This document shows positions 1-10,133 of a stretch of 64,000 bases of DNA, piece after piece. Location of the stretch: contig NW_026250678.1 in the NCBI RefSeq assembly GCF_024244095.1, forward strand, positions 1 through 64,000, read 5' to 3'. Source of the stretch: Nematocida homosporus (Eukaryota > Microsporidia). The notes under the pieces were generated by a model, which searched no databases, was not told where the DNA came from, and was given only the letters and a program-made list of their open reading frames with translations. Both the position numbers and the translations under genes were made by a program. How positions within the stretch are numbered: position 1 is the first letter of the stretch; every line of letters begins with the position of its first letter.

Positions 1-491
1 TTTCCAAAGTATAAATACAGAGAGAATTTGAGGTCCGTGGCACTGCGAGAGACTCATGACTAGTAACTCTATAACATGTACTATGTTATCGAACACTCAG
101 TAGTGTCCACCTGTCCCTTAGTTAGTTGTCCCTGTTAGTTTGTCTATATTAATTGGTCCCTGTTAGTTTGCCCCTTAGTTGGTTGTCCCTTAGTTAGTTT
201 GTCCATTAGTTAGTTTGTCCCATATTCCTTGCTGTACGTAAGCATAAAAGCCCTAACTAAACTGCAGTACTGCTGCAGCACTTGCGATTGGCGTCAAGTA
301 GTCCCATAGTCATCCGAAAATGACTTTATAGTTTAATATCTTGTTGCGTTAAGTTGGGTTGTGCTACCATTCAATAAACATGTTGTAATGTAATGGAATG
401 ATTAAGTATCTTATGTTTATGTTTTGAAGGTTAGTTTACATTATGACATCACTAATAGATTGGGTTAGTGTTGGGAAAGAATGTTTATTGA
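1..491. other. Intergenic left edge with degenerate short repeats
   Basis: No convincing gene. A TATA-like AGTATAAATA lies near position 10. From about 108 to 230 a TTAGTTAGTTTGTCCC-like word recurs roughly six times with variation. A CTGCAG/CTGCAG inverted pair sits near 262-280. On the minus strand AATAAA (484-489) lies just past the stop of the next gene and is its likely poly(A) signal. Confidence 0.5.
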
Positions 492-2726
492 CTAGAAGTC
501 TTGATTAATGATGGTGATTTCAACAATGGAATCAATGTGGTGATTTATGCCATAGATGTGTGAGATTTGGTAGCAGAGCCATTGGTGAGTTTCTTGGTTT
601 TTGAGTCTGATTGTGATTCTTGGGGCTGTCTTAGGATTAGCGCCGGTTTTTATGCAATTCCATTGATCGTCTAGTTGATTAGCGAGAAGCTGGGCTAAAT
701 AGTTGTTAACAATAACATCCTCAATCACAATATCAGATATGGCAGGATAAATTTGGTTGACGAATTGAAGAGTAAGTAGAACTAAATCGACTAGTTGGTT
801 GTCTATATCTCGGTAGAAAAAGATGATTCTGAGCTTAGTTAGGTTTTGGTAAGGTTTTATGGGGTGATCATTTGAAGTAAGAGATAGAATGTACTTGAGT
901 TGTTTTTGTAGGTAGAAGATAGTCTCAATGGGGTGGTAAAAGACTTTGTGCTGAATCTCTTTGAAGTAGAAAAAGCGATTGTGATTGGGATTAACATAAA
1001 CAGTGTCGTCATCTTTGAGTATACAAGCTGAAATAAGATCTGGAATTGGGAAGCGGCGATAAGCCCAAATAGAGAGGTTGGCGAATTCAAAAAGATTGTA
1101 GATGATGTTGCCCAACGTGTTAATGTCACTGGCAACAGAGTGTTTGTACAGTTGCTCGGCAACTACAGACATGGACTCAATAGTCGCATTGGGCATCCGC
1201 AACAGAGATCGTAGGGCGGAAGCTTTAATTGTGATATTAGATTGTACTAGAGCCTCAATAACCAGTGGAACATGCTCAAAAGGAAAGGTCCTGTCTATAT
1301 TGATTACGAGCGGTTGCGAAGCTCGGATCGTTTCAAAGAAAGAGACATCAGGCGAGTGGCCGGGTCGTTCGAGATTTAGAGAGGGGAAATTACACTTAAC
1401 AGTAGGTATTGTAAGGCCACCAGTAGTAGTATGGTCTTTGATTCCAATAAATCCTTTAATAGATAATACTGATGCCGGACTAACGGCATGGATTGCATTA
1501 AGCATTTGGATGATTAGATTGAAACATTCGTGCGAAAGTAAGGGTGCGTTTCTGTACGGCTTTGTATAATGAAGATAAATAGGACTATAAGGTAGATTTT
1601 TGATCATTTGGCATATCATATTGATAGAGGGATGGGGCCAATGCGAATGTGTAGTGGTTAGTATTGAATTGCTTTGATTATGTCGAGTAGAAGTTGATGC
1701 TTGGTTGGGAGCAAGTCTATCTAATATATTAATAAGTTCGATTTGTAAAGAAAGAGTTATCTTGGGATGTTTGGCCAGATAACATTCGAATTCCATGCGT
1801 CTGTTCTTATCCATCAAGAACGCTGCAAACAATAGCTTGGTCTTAACTGGATATTCACTAAACCGAGTAGTTATGTATTCGACTTTCTCGACCTTTTTGT
1901 TGCACCAATCATTATAGACGTAATGGTGTTTCAGAAAAAGAGAAGGGGCTTTCATGAACTGATATATTATGTGGGCCATTTCAACTGCCAGAATGCTCTT
2001 AAAGTAAAGCTTTACAACAACAGTACAGGGCGTAGTTCTTGGGCCAAGTGACTTAACTGCTTCGTTAAGTTTAGCCAATTGTTCTTCACCGCTCCATCCA
2101 CGTCCACAACTCTTCCCTATATTCCAATCATGGATAAGAACCCAGTCTGCCTCTATTACGCGAAGAATGGCCAAGAAGAACCTATAGTCCACACGGTGCT
2201 TAGCATTTAGAATGTAATAGACCTGTAGGCCACGAAGACGAATCAACGCAACTAGATTTTCCAGGATCTTCTGCTGTTCGTTAAGCGGCCTCCCTTCACA
2301 ACGGCCCGGCCAAGAAAACCTAGGTACATCATCCCGAGCATCAATATCATATTTCCACTGATTGGTCTTATTTCTAGTTATAACGTAATGGATTGGTCTA
2401 TACGTCGAACTTTTATCATAGGCTATGCTACTACCACCAAAGATTCTCTTAGCAAGCGACTTGATAGCTTCTAGGTTCTGGTCAACAGTTGTGTTTATCT
2501 GTTTAGTGTTTCTAGTTGTCTTATCGCTATTATCTCCACTAGAACTACTTATTATCGTATTCATATCTCTTCTTTTCCACATATTTCTATCTATACTTCC
2601 AGTTGGTTTAGCAGAACCTGTAGGATTAACAGCACAGGCTTTAGCCCTGGATCCTTTCATCCCTTCAACCAAACTCAGTATACCTACTAAAACAACCCAG
2701 ACGAGCACAATTCTACCCCCCTGCAT
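492..2726 (-). CDS. Predicted secreted protein, unknown function
   Basis: A 744-residue orphan. The frame opens with GTG at 2741; the first ATG at 2726 gives a good signal peptide (about residues 1-22, hydrophobic core VLVWVVLVGILSL). A Ser/Thr/Asn-rich linker follows, then a long region of alternating hydrophobic strands and helices with scattered Cys, loosely reminiscent of leucine-rich-like repeats. I recognise no catalytic motif. It sits in the same repeat-rich setting as the next secreted gene, and its architecture (signal peptide plus large divergent ectodomain) resembles the paralogue pair at 39-45 kb, although I cannot align them by eye. Inference: a secreted or host-exposed protein of a fast-evolving family. 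AATAAA lies 2 bp past the stop. Confidence 0.75.
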   Translation of the reverse strand: MQGGRIVLVWVVLVGILSLVEGMKGSRAKACAVNPTGSAKPTGSIDRNMWKRRDMNTIISSSSGDNSDKTTRNTKQINTTVDQNLEAIKSLAKRIFGGSSIAYDKSSTYRPIHYVITRNKTNQWKYDIDARDDVPRFSWPGRCEGRPLNEQQKILENLVALIRLRGLQVYYILNAKHRVDYRFFLAILRVIEADWVLIHDWNIGKSCGRGWSGEEQLAKLNEAVKSLGPRTTPCTVVVKLYFKSILAVEMAHIIYQFMKAPSLFLKHHYVYNDWCNKKVEKVEYITTRFSEYPVKTKLLFAAFLMDKNRRMEFECYLAKHPKITLSLQIELINILDRLAPNQASTSTRHNQSNSILTTTHSHWPHPSINMICQMIKNLPYSPIYLHYTKPYRNAPLLSHECFNLIIQMLNAIHAVSPASVLSIKGFIGIKDHTTTGGLTIPTVKCNFPSLNLERPGHSPDVSFFETIRASQPLVINIDRTFPFEHVPLVIEALVQSNITIKASALRSLLRMPNATIESMSVVAEQLYKHSVASDINTLGNIIYNLFEFANLSIWAYRRFPIPDLISACILKDDDTVYVNPNHNRFFYFKEIQHKVFYHPIETIFYLQKQLKYILSLTSNDHPIKPYQNLTKLRIIFFYRDIDNQLVDLVLLTLQFVNQIYPAISDIVIEDVIVNNYLAQLLANQLDDQWNCIKTGANPKTAPRITIRLKNQETHQWLCYQISHIYGINHHIDSIVEITIINQDF

Positions 2727-3159
2727 TCTTAGATCTCCCACAAAAATTCACAATATAGATTGATAGCCTTAATTATAATCCACTCTAGTTCATCTGTCAA
2801 TTCAAAATAAAGAGTCATCCCTAATCTAAGCACCCAAAATCATACAACGCCCAGTACGAACCCAAAGAAGAATCCTTCATCTAGCCCCGTAGTCCATATA
2901 AACACCATCCAAACCATAACTCAAACCCAAGTAACAGCCCAATAAACTGTACTTATTCTAAGTGCAGTGCTATCATACGACCACTACCCATCCACCACAT
3001 GATCAATCTGATGGCCAGCAAGCTACTTGCTAGTAGCTATCTGTTGTGCCCCAGGGAAGGATAAAGACATCTCAACCAAACGTACTCTACGAGAGACAAA
3101 TCATCAGTCAGGTTGGTATTATGTTAGTATTGTGCTGGTGTTATGTTGGGATTTTGGGG

Positions 3160-3434
3160 TGCGAATCTGAATAGTTTCTAGATCTGGTATAGTTCTGTGC
3201 GAATCTTTCATGTATGCCATAGAAGTCATAGAAAGGCCTTTATCAATCTTCGTCGTATATTTATACTCTGAAACAAGTGATAACAAGATTGAGATTTCTT
3301 TTGGGATATCTTAGCTTATCTAAAGTAGTATGGAATAAATATCTAAGTTCTTTACCCCTGTAGTTGACTCGTCTAAAAGTAGAAATATCTCGAGATCCTC
3401 ATTAAGATGTGTGGGGGACTGGTACAGACACCAC
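3160..3434 (-). repeat. Dispersed TATA-containing element, copy A
   Basis: Read on the minus strand it starts GTGGTGTC, then CCCCCACACATCTTAATG, later AACTTAGATATTTATTCC, AGAGTATAAATATACGACGAAG and AGATCTAGAAACT. The same blocks in the same order occur on the plus strand at 42822-43079 (copy B), and the first blocks occur at 6711-6815 (copy C). It carries a TATA-like core at 3256-3265 and a short ATG frame starting at 3211 whose first 19 codons align with copy B. Confidence 0.7.
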
Positions 3435-3992
3435 ATGATCTATTAATATTACTACTAACATGTAACTCCAATATAACCAACTGTTGTACATGAAAATCCC
3501 AACACTACTTAATTAGTGGGCAAAGAGTTTAGAGATCGTAAAGAATCAAGAGACTAATCTTTATTGTTAAACATCATCTGGGCTACATGATGTTTTCATT
3601 ACTGATGCTGGGTTAGTAGTTGGTAGTAAAGTTACAAGTATTAGATCGACATCAGAACCATAAAGAGTAGCAAGTTTTACTATCTAGAAATTAGATAGCG
3701 AATTAGATTCAGAGAGGGATAAGAGGAATAAGAATTAGACCTTTGAAGCGAAAGACGAGTTTCTAACTGAGACATCTAAGGGAAGCGTCCAAGACGTTGC
3801 ACCTTCATGACAACCAACTTAAGACCATCGACTATATGAAGAATCTGGCATGTTTCTTTGTCTTTGGTTGAGTTGGTATTGAGTTGGGTTGGGTTAGTAT
3901 TAATATTGGCTAAGAGGAGCCCTTCCCCACAGGCATGACACGAACACCAGCCCAATTCAACCAATTTTAGTTTGCATATCTACACTTCGATA

Positions 3993-4000
3993 TGACGTCA
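3993..4000. promoter_or_regulatory. TGACGTCA palindrome
   Basis: A perfect 8-bp CRE/ATF-type palindrome in intergenic DNA. The same octamer occurs at 10857 and 27467. A regulatory role is inferred only from recurrence. Confidence 0.3.
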
Positions 4001-4079
4001 TACTCACTCACACTTATATTTACTTAATAAAAGCACTACTCGTCGCAAAGAATGTCTTTATTAGAGTATGTCTTGGCTA

Positions 4080-6071
4080 TTAGTTAATCCGCTTCAAATG
4101 ATCCAACTTATGGCCATCTTTTGTTGAAATGCCAGGGGACACCCAATATGAAGTGCATAAGGTCTTGCCATTCTTAACAAAAGAATTGGGCCCAATATAT
4201 TCAGTAAGACCTGTAGCATGAATCTCTGCGGAGCTGCTAGGCGGTTGGCCTTGGTTTGAAAGGTTAGTTCTAATGCTTAGATAAGCACAAAACGGGAGAT
4301 CTTTGTCTTTCGCGGTTCTGGCTCCTAAACTAATAGTAAGGTCCTTTTGGTAGTCTAGCTCTAATCTGAGGACGAATTCGTTTATCCAGTTGACGTCATC
4401 GAGAAAATCTATCTTGGTCATATTGGGGTAGACTATATCTATTTTGGATATTGATAAATGAGTTACTAGTGGCCAAATGAATTTCTGCACATTTGATGTG
4501 AGTCCATGAATACTCATGCGGATAATGTATCGCGACTCTTCGATCTCCTCAATTTGGTTTCGGAACTGCTCTCGTTTCTTGACATCATTGAATGATGACT
4601 CCAAAGAAGGGCAAGTTATATCCGGCAAAGAGATAGTAATCTCAAGAGGTTTCTTCATAGCATTCAACTCTGGGTTTTGGATGAGTGTTAAGAGCTGGGA
4701 TAGGACTAATAAACCAGCCGGGCCGCGAGGATACCATAGCCAGACTTTTTCCACATTGAATATGATTTGATTGAACTTCTTTAAGACATCTAGTAACTCC
4801 ATCAGTTCACTTTCTTCCCAATCAAGACTCAGATAAACCTTATGATCATATTGCAACGAAGTGTTAAATACTCCATACTTTCTGGGTTGATTATCTTCGT
4901 TGATATTAAACGCTCTCCAAACAGGTGGGGCTTCATTTGTTGTTGTGTACTCGTTGCTGTTACTTATAAACTTCCAGAGAAGCTTTACTTCCTTTGAGTT
5001 TAAATTAGGTGTACAATCCTTTTGATCCAATTCGGGTAGTTTAAGCCCATATCTATTAAAAGATGACGTAGAATCTTGATCAGCAGATTTGTTACTTGAA
5101 TGAAGTTTACCGTCCATGCCTGATTCGTTAGTTTGGGGATTGCATAATTGTGCTCTTGAATTAGAGGGTTCTGAATCAGTGGGCTCCTGTTTACTTTCAC
5201 TTTCACTTTTGACTTCCGTGTTTTTAGATGTACCATCAAGTTGAGCTAGCGTTTTTTCAATTATCCTAGATATGCTGTTGGGGCTTTTGAGTTTATCATA
5301 CTTCAATACTTGATCTATCATTGAATCCATAACATTTGTTAGATCGTTCCCGTTTAACATATCAATCTTAGGTACCATTTCCGTTAGTTCTTCTATTATG
5401 ATCACTTTGATTCGGCTTTTTAATACAATGTAATTGTAATAGGCACCTATTGTGATTAGATTATTTTCAGCTATGATTCTTTCTTCTCTCCGAGATGGCT
5501 TTTGTAGGCCCGTTAAGGCACTCTTAATTTGGTTTAGTTGTTGTACTATATCTGCTAGCTTATCTTCGCGCTTCGTTTTCGTTTTCGATTTCGATTTCGA
5601 TTTCGATTTCTTTGACGTCTGGATCCTCTTGCATTCAAATAACCGTTGTTCCATTTGTTGGATAACTATATTAACACTTTTCTGTATTACTTCTTCTCTG
5701 ATTAGTTGAGATAGTAACTCAATCTTCTTCTGTCTGAATCTATCCTTTGATTTGTCAGAGAAGCTGCAATCGCTTTGGGTTGACTTCGACTTCTCATAAA
5801 CCTCTCGTTCTTCTTTCTTGAGGTTCTGTTGGCCCTGCTTTATTAGATCTATTTGCTTTGTTTGATTCTCGTTTAAGAGTTTCAGATTGTCTATTTCGTT
5901 TGTTAGTTCAGCATAAACCGATTTTATTTGACTATCTATATCTAACGTGGCGTCTTTAGATATATCAGCCAACTCCATCTCATCTGAATTCCTAACAGCA
6001 CTACACCAAACACAACACAAACCAATAACCAAGCAAACTACTTGATAAACATTCAAAGAGTATCTATTCAT
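4080..6071 (-). CDS. Predicted secreted coiled-coil protein, unknown function
   Basis: A 663-residue orphan. The frame opens with GTG at 6083; ATG at 6071 gives a signal peptide (core VVCLVIGLCCVWC). Residues about 30-150 are charged and coiled-coil-like, followed by a Lys/Ser tract (SKSKSKSKTKTK) encoded by a short tandem repeat near 5578-5612, a Ser/Glu-rich linker, and a C-terminal half of mixed strands and helices without a motif I know. A minus-strand AATAAA follows the stop. Like the upstream neighbour it is probably secreted; no function is inferred. Flanking intergenic DNA is unusually long and carries element copies on both sides. Confidence 0.75.
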   Translation of the reverse strand: MNRYSLNVYQVVCLVIGLCCVWCSAVRNSDEMELADISKDATLDIDSQIKSVYAELTNEIDNLKLLNENQTKQIDLIKQGQQNLKKEEREVYEKSKSTQSDCSFSDKSKDRFRQKKIELLSQLIREEVIQKSVNIVIQQMEQRLFECKRIQTSKKSKSKSKSKTKTKREDKLADIVQQLNQIKSALTGLQKPSRREERIIAENNLITIGAYYNYIVLKSRIKVIIIEELTEMVPKIDMLNGNDLTNVMDSMIDQVLKYDKLKSPNSISRIIEKTLAQLDGTSKNTEVKSESESKQEPTDSEPSNSRAQLCNPQTNESGMDGKLHSSNKSADQDSTSSFNRYGLKLPELDQKDCTPNLNSKEVKLLWKFISNSNEYTTTNEAPPVWRAFNINEDNQPRKYGVFNTSLQYDHKVYLSLDWEESELMELLDVLKKFNQIIFNVEKVWLWYPRGPAGLLVLSQLLTLIQNPELNAMKKPLEITISLPDITCPSLESSFNDVKKREQFRNQIEEIEESRYIIRMSIHGLTSNVQKFIWPLVTHLSISKIDIVYPNMTKIDFLDDVNWINEFVLRLELDYQKDLTISLGARTAKDKDLPFCAYLSIRTNLSNQGQPPSSSAEIHATGLTEYIGPNSFVKNGKTLCTSYWVSPGISTKDGHKLDHLKRIN

Positions 6072-6999
6072 GCTTTTGTTCACTTTGTAATTCTATCTTA
6101 TGTTGTTATTTATAGATCAATATTTAATCTAGTGCAATTAATAAACAATTAACAATATACCCATATACGGCTATCTCAAACAAACAAACGTATATGTGTT
6201 TTTGGACTAATTAAACCCAAATAACACAACTAGCTTAATTGTAACAAGAAGCACTTCTGTAGTATTGCCATTAGTCTTGATATTTGCAACCATCTCGATG
6301 TGAGTGACCGGTTCACACACCAACAACTAACCCAACACGATGCTATGCTACAGTCTTTGGCTAGTGCGTTGATAGGAATAAAAGCAATGATTCAATATCT
6401 ATAAAAGACTTTGATTGCCTACTTGGTGCTCGATAGAATGTATCTATCCAAAAGAGATTACTGCAACACAATGCTAACTAGTCCCAGTGCGTGCTCAATT
6501 TCGTTATTTTGTGACATTCTTAGCTGAATGTAGCTGCTGGCAAAACCTCGCTCTTTGTCATGAAAGCGGCGGTCGATTGTACTTCGTATAATAGTGGCAT
6601 ACTGGAAACGAGATACTTTACAAATAATAGCGGAGAGACCTTTATTGGGTTAATGCTAGATTAGACGTGCTCAAACAACATGTATTTGGCTGGGGAGGCT
6701 ATAGGCTAGTGTGGTGTCCGGGCCGCCCCCCACATATCTTAATGGGGCTCTCGATATATCTCCACTTCAAAGTGAGTTGTCTATTGGGGCAAAGCTCTGG
6801 AATACTTATCGGCTTGGCACTAATTGCCACGAGTGCGGTTAAAATCTCGAATTAGAAACCATAATCACCGATTAGTATTTATACTCTGAGTTTATGAAGT
6901 ATCTCAAGATGACGTACGATAAAGAGAACCTAACCCATACTAACCCAATACTTAACCCAAATACCATCTAAATACTAACACAATCTTATGTTTATTGTT
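6072..6999. other. Long intergenic region with element copy C
   Basis: Starts with A/C-rich DNA upstream of the secreted gene, then complex sequence without a gene, then element copy C (6711-6815). An inverted TATA-like ATTTATACTCTG lies near 6877-6888, and AACCCATACTAACCCAA repeats are at 6930-6960. TTTATT at 6991-6996 gives AATAAA just past the phosphatase stop. The 62-codon plus frame at 6667-6855 overlaps the element and is not called. Confidence 0.5.
6711..6815 (+). repeat. Dispersed element, partial copy C
   Basis: GTGGTGTCCGGGCCGCC, then CCCCCCACATATCTTAATG and GGGCTCTCGATATATCTC, match the 5' blocks of copy A (3434 downward on the minus strand). Similarity fades after about 6815 and the TATA/ATG part of copies A and B is not recognisable, so this is a 5' fragment or a diverged copy. 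Confidence 0.55.
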
Positions 7000-7959
7000 C
7001 TAGAGGAAATAAAGAGACGGTTTAGGTTTCCCGCGCTGATTCTCAGCCATTGGCACCTCAATGTACTCAATGCTCCCATCCCGGCCTAACTTTATCACTG
7101 TAGCTTTGTTCATACAGCGATAACAATAATTCGGTGCACTCCAAACCGTCACTACTTGCCCACCAAACATCTCATTGTACCCCTGCTCCACTAACTGGTG
7201 CGACCGAATAATCCGTTTCAATCCACTTTCCTGCAAGAACTGCGCTACCTGTTCCGCGCCAAACAAGTACCCAGCCCCACGACTGTTCGCTGTAAATTCA
7301 AGCACGCCCTCATCCGGATCACTCCAAAGCAATTCGGTCACTACTCCACTCAACGGCACATCCCCAACCCTATCTATCCCTAAAATCTTATCTAAACTCG
7401 TACTCGGCCCAATCCCACCATGCACGGCAAAAGTCTCCTGGTCAATCACGGCCGCCAAAGGCAGATAATCAAACACTTCACAAATCATCTCCCAAACCAC
7501 CGGACTCCCATACGCCCGAATACATTCCTCATAAAACCCATAGGCCAAAGACAACCGCTTAGATTCATGATTGCCACGCAACAACCATACTTTATCCGGC
7601 CAGCGCACTTTCATGTACAACAACACCAAAATCGTCTCTAACGAATTGGCCCCACGATCCACATAGTCCCCTAAAAACAAGTACTGATCCACCCCTTCAA
7701 TCCCTAAAATCTCCAATAAGTCAAAGAACTGTCCATGAATATCCCCAACAATCAACACTTCCGCATTCAGTACCAATAAACTCGACTCTTGTGCTAAAAT
7801 CCCCATCGCCCGCTGGCACAACTCAAAAACCTCCTTAGCATCAATCCCTCCAATTTTCAATCGCTCAACATACTCCAATAATTCCTCCTGCCCCACCCAG
7901 CTCATTACAACATCCTTATCTATCCGATTGGTTAGCGATCTAGTCACAGACATAGACAT
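7000..7959 (-). CDS. PP2A-family Ser/Thr protein phosphatase catalytic subunit (PP6/SIT4-like)
   Basis: A metal-dependent phosphoprotein phosphatase. The PPP signature motifs are all visible in order: GDIHGQ, GDYVDRG, RGNHE, then HGGI, LLWSDP, RGAGYLFG, SHQLV and SAPNYCYRC. The C terminus YFL resembles the PP2A/PP4/PP6 group, whose terminal Leu is carboxymethylated, and the stretch GYNEMFG..VTVWSAPNYCYRC most resembles PP6/SIT4. From ATG 7959 it is 319 residues, close to the usual 305-315. The frame extends to ATG 8013, but that would overlap the divergent DnaJ gene and adds an atypical hydrophobic leader; ATG 7953 is also possible. PP4 or PP2A itself cannot be excluded. Confidence 0.9.
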   Translation of the reverse strand: MSMSVTRSLTNRIDKDVVMSWVGQEELLEYVERLKIGGIDAKEVFELCQRAMGILAQESSLLVLNAEVLIVGDIHGQFFDLLEILGIEGVDQYLFLGDYVDRGANSLETILVLLYMKVRWPDKVWLLRGNHESKRLSLAYGFYEECIRAYGSPVVWEMICEVFDYLPLAAVIDQETFAVHGGIGPSTSLDKILGIDRVGDVPLSGVVTELLWSDPDEGVLEFTANSRGAGYLFGAEQVAQFLQESGLKRIIRSHQLVEQGYNEMFGGQVVTVWSAPNYCYRCMNKATVIKLGRDGSIEYIEVPMAENQRGKPKPSLYFL

Positions 7960-8004
7960 TTCCAGAAGAACCAAACAATAAAGCGAAAAAAATGCACCCC
8001 AATC
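7960..8004. promoter_or_regulatory. 45-bp divergent promoter (phosphatase / DnaJ)
   Basis: The two genes start head to head 45 bp apart if the phosphatase starts at 7959. A CACCCC box lies directly upstream of the DnaJ ATG, the same CCC-near-ATG arrangement seen at other genes here. There is an A-rich run in the middle. Confidence 0.45.
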
Positions 8005-8988
8005 ATGAACCATTCAAAAGATCTATATAAAGTACTTGGAGTAGATAAGAAAGCTTCTAATACTGAAATCAAAGCCGCCTACAAAAAGTTAGCCATGAAG
8101 TACCATCCAGATAGACATATCAAAAAGTCCGAAGCAGAACAAAAGAAGATGCAAGAGTGTTTTAAAGAGGTTAATAATGCTTATGAAGTCTTATCTGATA
8201 AGGACCGCCGATCTCTCTATGATTTGACTGGATCTACTGATGCATCTGCTGGTGCTAACTTTGGAGGGTTTGGTGCTGGTCAATCAGGAAGTAGTTTCTT
8301 TAAACAAGCTGGATTTGGTGGTGATGGCTTCCACTTTGCCTTTGATGGGGCTGGTAATGGCCAGAACTTCATGCATGGTGGAATCTTTGAATCTTTTGGA
8401 CGAATGTTTGATGGGGGAGATATGGGTGGTTTTGGTGGTGGGACAAGATCTAAGCAATCGACGGCTCCTAATGCTATCTCGGAGTATAAGTTAGTTGTTA
8501 GTTTAGAGGAGATCTGTAAAGGAGCAACTAGGACTTTAAGGATTAATAAGAGACTGCGTAATGGTGCGACTACTACTAATGAGGTAGTGGTTAATATCTT
8601 ACCTGGATATAAGCCGGGTACTAAGATTACGTTTAATAATGCTGGTGATGAATTTGCTGATGGCCGTGGCACGGACTTAGTTGTTATTTTAGTGGAGAAA
8701 CCTCATGCTTTATTTAAGATATCTGGATCAGATCTAGTTTATGAATTTGAGATACCGTTGAAAGAAGCCTTATCTAATCCTAAAAAGCACGTAGTAGGTT
8801 TACTTGGGAACATGATTGAGATAGATAGTGTGGTGCTGGGGATGAGAATGGAGGGGGGAATAATTGATGGGGAAGGACTACCCGATCGAACTCGTGGAGG
8901 ACGTCGTGGTAATTTGATTGTTAAGCCAAGATTGGTGCTTGATTTGACTTATCAAGAAAGAGAGGCTATTAAAAAGGTTCTTATGTAG
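8005..8988 (+). CDS. Class II DnaJ/HSP40 co-chaperone (SIS1/DNAJB1-like)
   Basis: 327 residues. An N-terminal J domain (about 1-70) with the HPD motif (residues 34-36) that stimulates Hsp70 ATPase, then a Gly/Phe-rich linker (about 75-150), then the C-terminal substrate-binding domain (about 155-327, with LPGYKPGTKITF). The four CxxCxGxG zinc repeats of class I proteins are absent, so it is a class II/B co-chaperone such as SIS1. Expected to be cytosolic and nuclear, working with Hsp70 in folding and translation. The start is a clear ATG with a CCCC box upstream. Confidence 0.92.
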   Translation: MNHSKDLYKVLGVDKKASNTEIKAAYKKLAMKYHPDRHIKKSEAEQKKMQECFKEVNNAYEVLSDKDRRSLYDLTGSTDASAGANFGGFGAGQSGSSFFKQAGFGGDGFHFAFDGAGNGQNFMHGGIFESFGRMFDGGDMGGFGGGTRSKQSTAPNAISEYKLVVSLEEICKGATRTLRINKRLRNGATTTNEVVVNILPGYKPGTKITFNNAGDEFADGRGTDLVVILVEKPHALFKISGSDLVYEFEIPLKEALSNPKKHVVGLLGNMIEIDSVVLGMRMEGGIIDGEGLPDRTRGGRRGNLIVKPRLVLDLTYQEREAIKKVLM

Positions 8989-10133
8989 ATAAGGTTGGAT
9001 TGAGATAGTATTTGGAAGAGTTTATTATGATCAGATGAATGTCTTATCATAGATAGTGAGTTTTTGTTTGTACAATATCTAAATTAGGTCTTGTCTTCTA
9101 TCTCGTTATTTGATTATATATGTTTATTTGGGTTTAGCTGAGAAGTGATAGATTATTCTGATATACTAGGTTTTGTCTTGGCAATTAAGTATCTTAAAAA
9201 TAGAGATTGCTTTAGACTCAGTTGTTTCTCTTTCTGGGATTAGTATTATGATTGGTATTAGTATTAGTATTAGGATTAGTATTATGATTGATATTAGGAT
9301 TAGGATTAGTAGAATTAGAAGGAGAAATGAACAATCAATAAATCATAAAACCTATATATGAGTTGAGTTGAGTTAGTATGGAGTTATGTTGGTATTGAGT
9401 TGAGTTGAGTTAAATTGGCCTTAAGTTGATGTAGTGGTGTGTTCGGGTTTTAGTACTTGCTTTGGTTGTTGAATTATTGGCATTCAATGGTTGCTTGTCT
9501 AATGGTTTGTCTAGTGGAGAATGAGATACTTGACTAAGACGGTAAAATCAATAAAGGTTCTGTGGGAGACTTAATGAATGGTGGAGTCGGCTTAGGTGTG
9601 GTGTGGTGACCCATTCTAAACCAACATATGCATGCTTTGTTTCGTTTCCCTGTCAAGAGATTGGGTTGGAGCTTTTGGATGGTGGGATTTTATTATCTGG
9701 GTTAGTATTGAAAGGGCAATGGAAGTAGATAATATTCTTGGTTTGTAACTATAGTGCGACTTGGTTGGTCAATAAAAGGTGATTGAATTGTTGGGTTGGT
9801 TTAGGATACATTCCTCCGTGGTTTCTGGGTTCACGACCTCTAACAACTTGCTTTCAAATTGAGTTGTGTTAGGTTGAGTTGAGTTAATGTTGGTATTAAG
9901 TTGATGTTGAGAGGAATAATGGTGTGTAAATAATAAGACATAAGTTTAGATATTCCTGATGTCACAGTGTTATATGGTTGTTTTGATTATACTAACCCAA
10001 TAGGTACTTAAAGATGGATATTATATTGTGTCTCTTAGGTACCTTCTAAATAATAGTCTAATGGACACACAAATCAACCTAACTCAACCTAACCCAATAC
10101 AATAAAACAGTGGCCAAGGTCAATTTATTGATC
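8989..10133. other. Long intergenic region, repeat-rich
   Basis: Convergent gap between DnaJ and a membrane protein gene. It holds a TTAGTATTAGGATTAG microsatellite-like run (9236-9320), G/T-rich GAGTTGAGTTAGTATGG words (9360-9420 and 9860-9900), and an A/C-rich block (about 10060-10105). CAATAAATTG on the minus strand near 10120-10130 is the likely poly(A) signal of the next gene. The 62-codon frame at 9173-9361 is the microsatellite read as protein and is not called. Confidence 0.5.
9236..9320. repeat. TTAGTATTAGGATTAG simple repeat
   Basis: Imperfect tandem array of 6-bp units (ATTAGT, ATTAGG, ATTATG, ATTGAT). It is not a canonical telomeric repeat. Confidence 0.6.

Larger units (their letters stand above)
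2727..4079. other. Long intergenic region with repeat element and hairpin
   Basis: This stretch separates two predicted secreted genes. It holds repeat copy A (3160-3434), a pair of overlapping inverted repeats at 3017-3038, a TGACGTCA palindrome at 3993-4000, and a G/T-rich block of TTGGGTTAGTATT words near 3855-3905. TTTATT near 4057-4064 gives AATAAA on the minus strand for the gene ending at 4080. A 62-codon minus frame at 3776-3964 is mostly repeat and I do not call it. Confidence 0.5.

Noticed and set aside
1102..1569. 155-codon plus ORF
   Set aside because: Antisense shadow of the secreted protein gene at 492-2726.
3776..3964. 62-codon minus-strand ORF
   Set aside because: Much of it is the dispersed TTGAGTTGGGTTAGTATT repeat read as protein; no conserved motif.
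6667..6855. 62-codon plus ORF
   Set aside because: Lies over dispersed element copy C, and the other copies do not keep this frame.
9236..9320. Telomeric repeat
   Set aside because: TTAGTA/TTAGGA mixture is internal, short and irregular, flanked by ordinary genes on both sides.
9173..9361. 62-codon plus-strand ORF
   Set aside because: It is the ATTAGT/ATTAGG simple repeat translated (Ile/Ser/Arg repeats).
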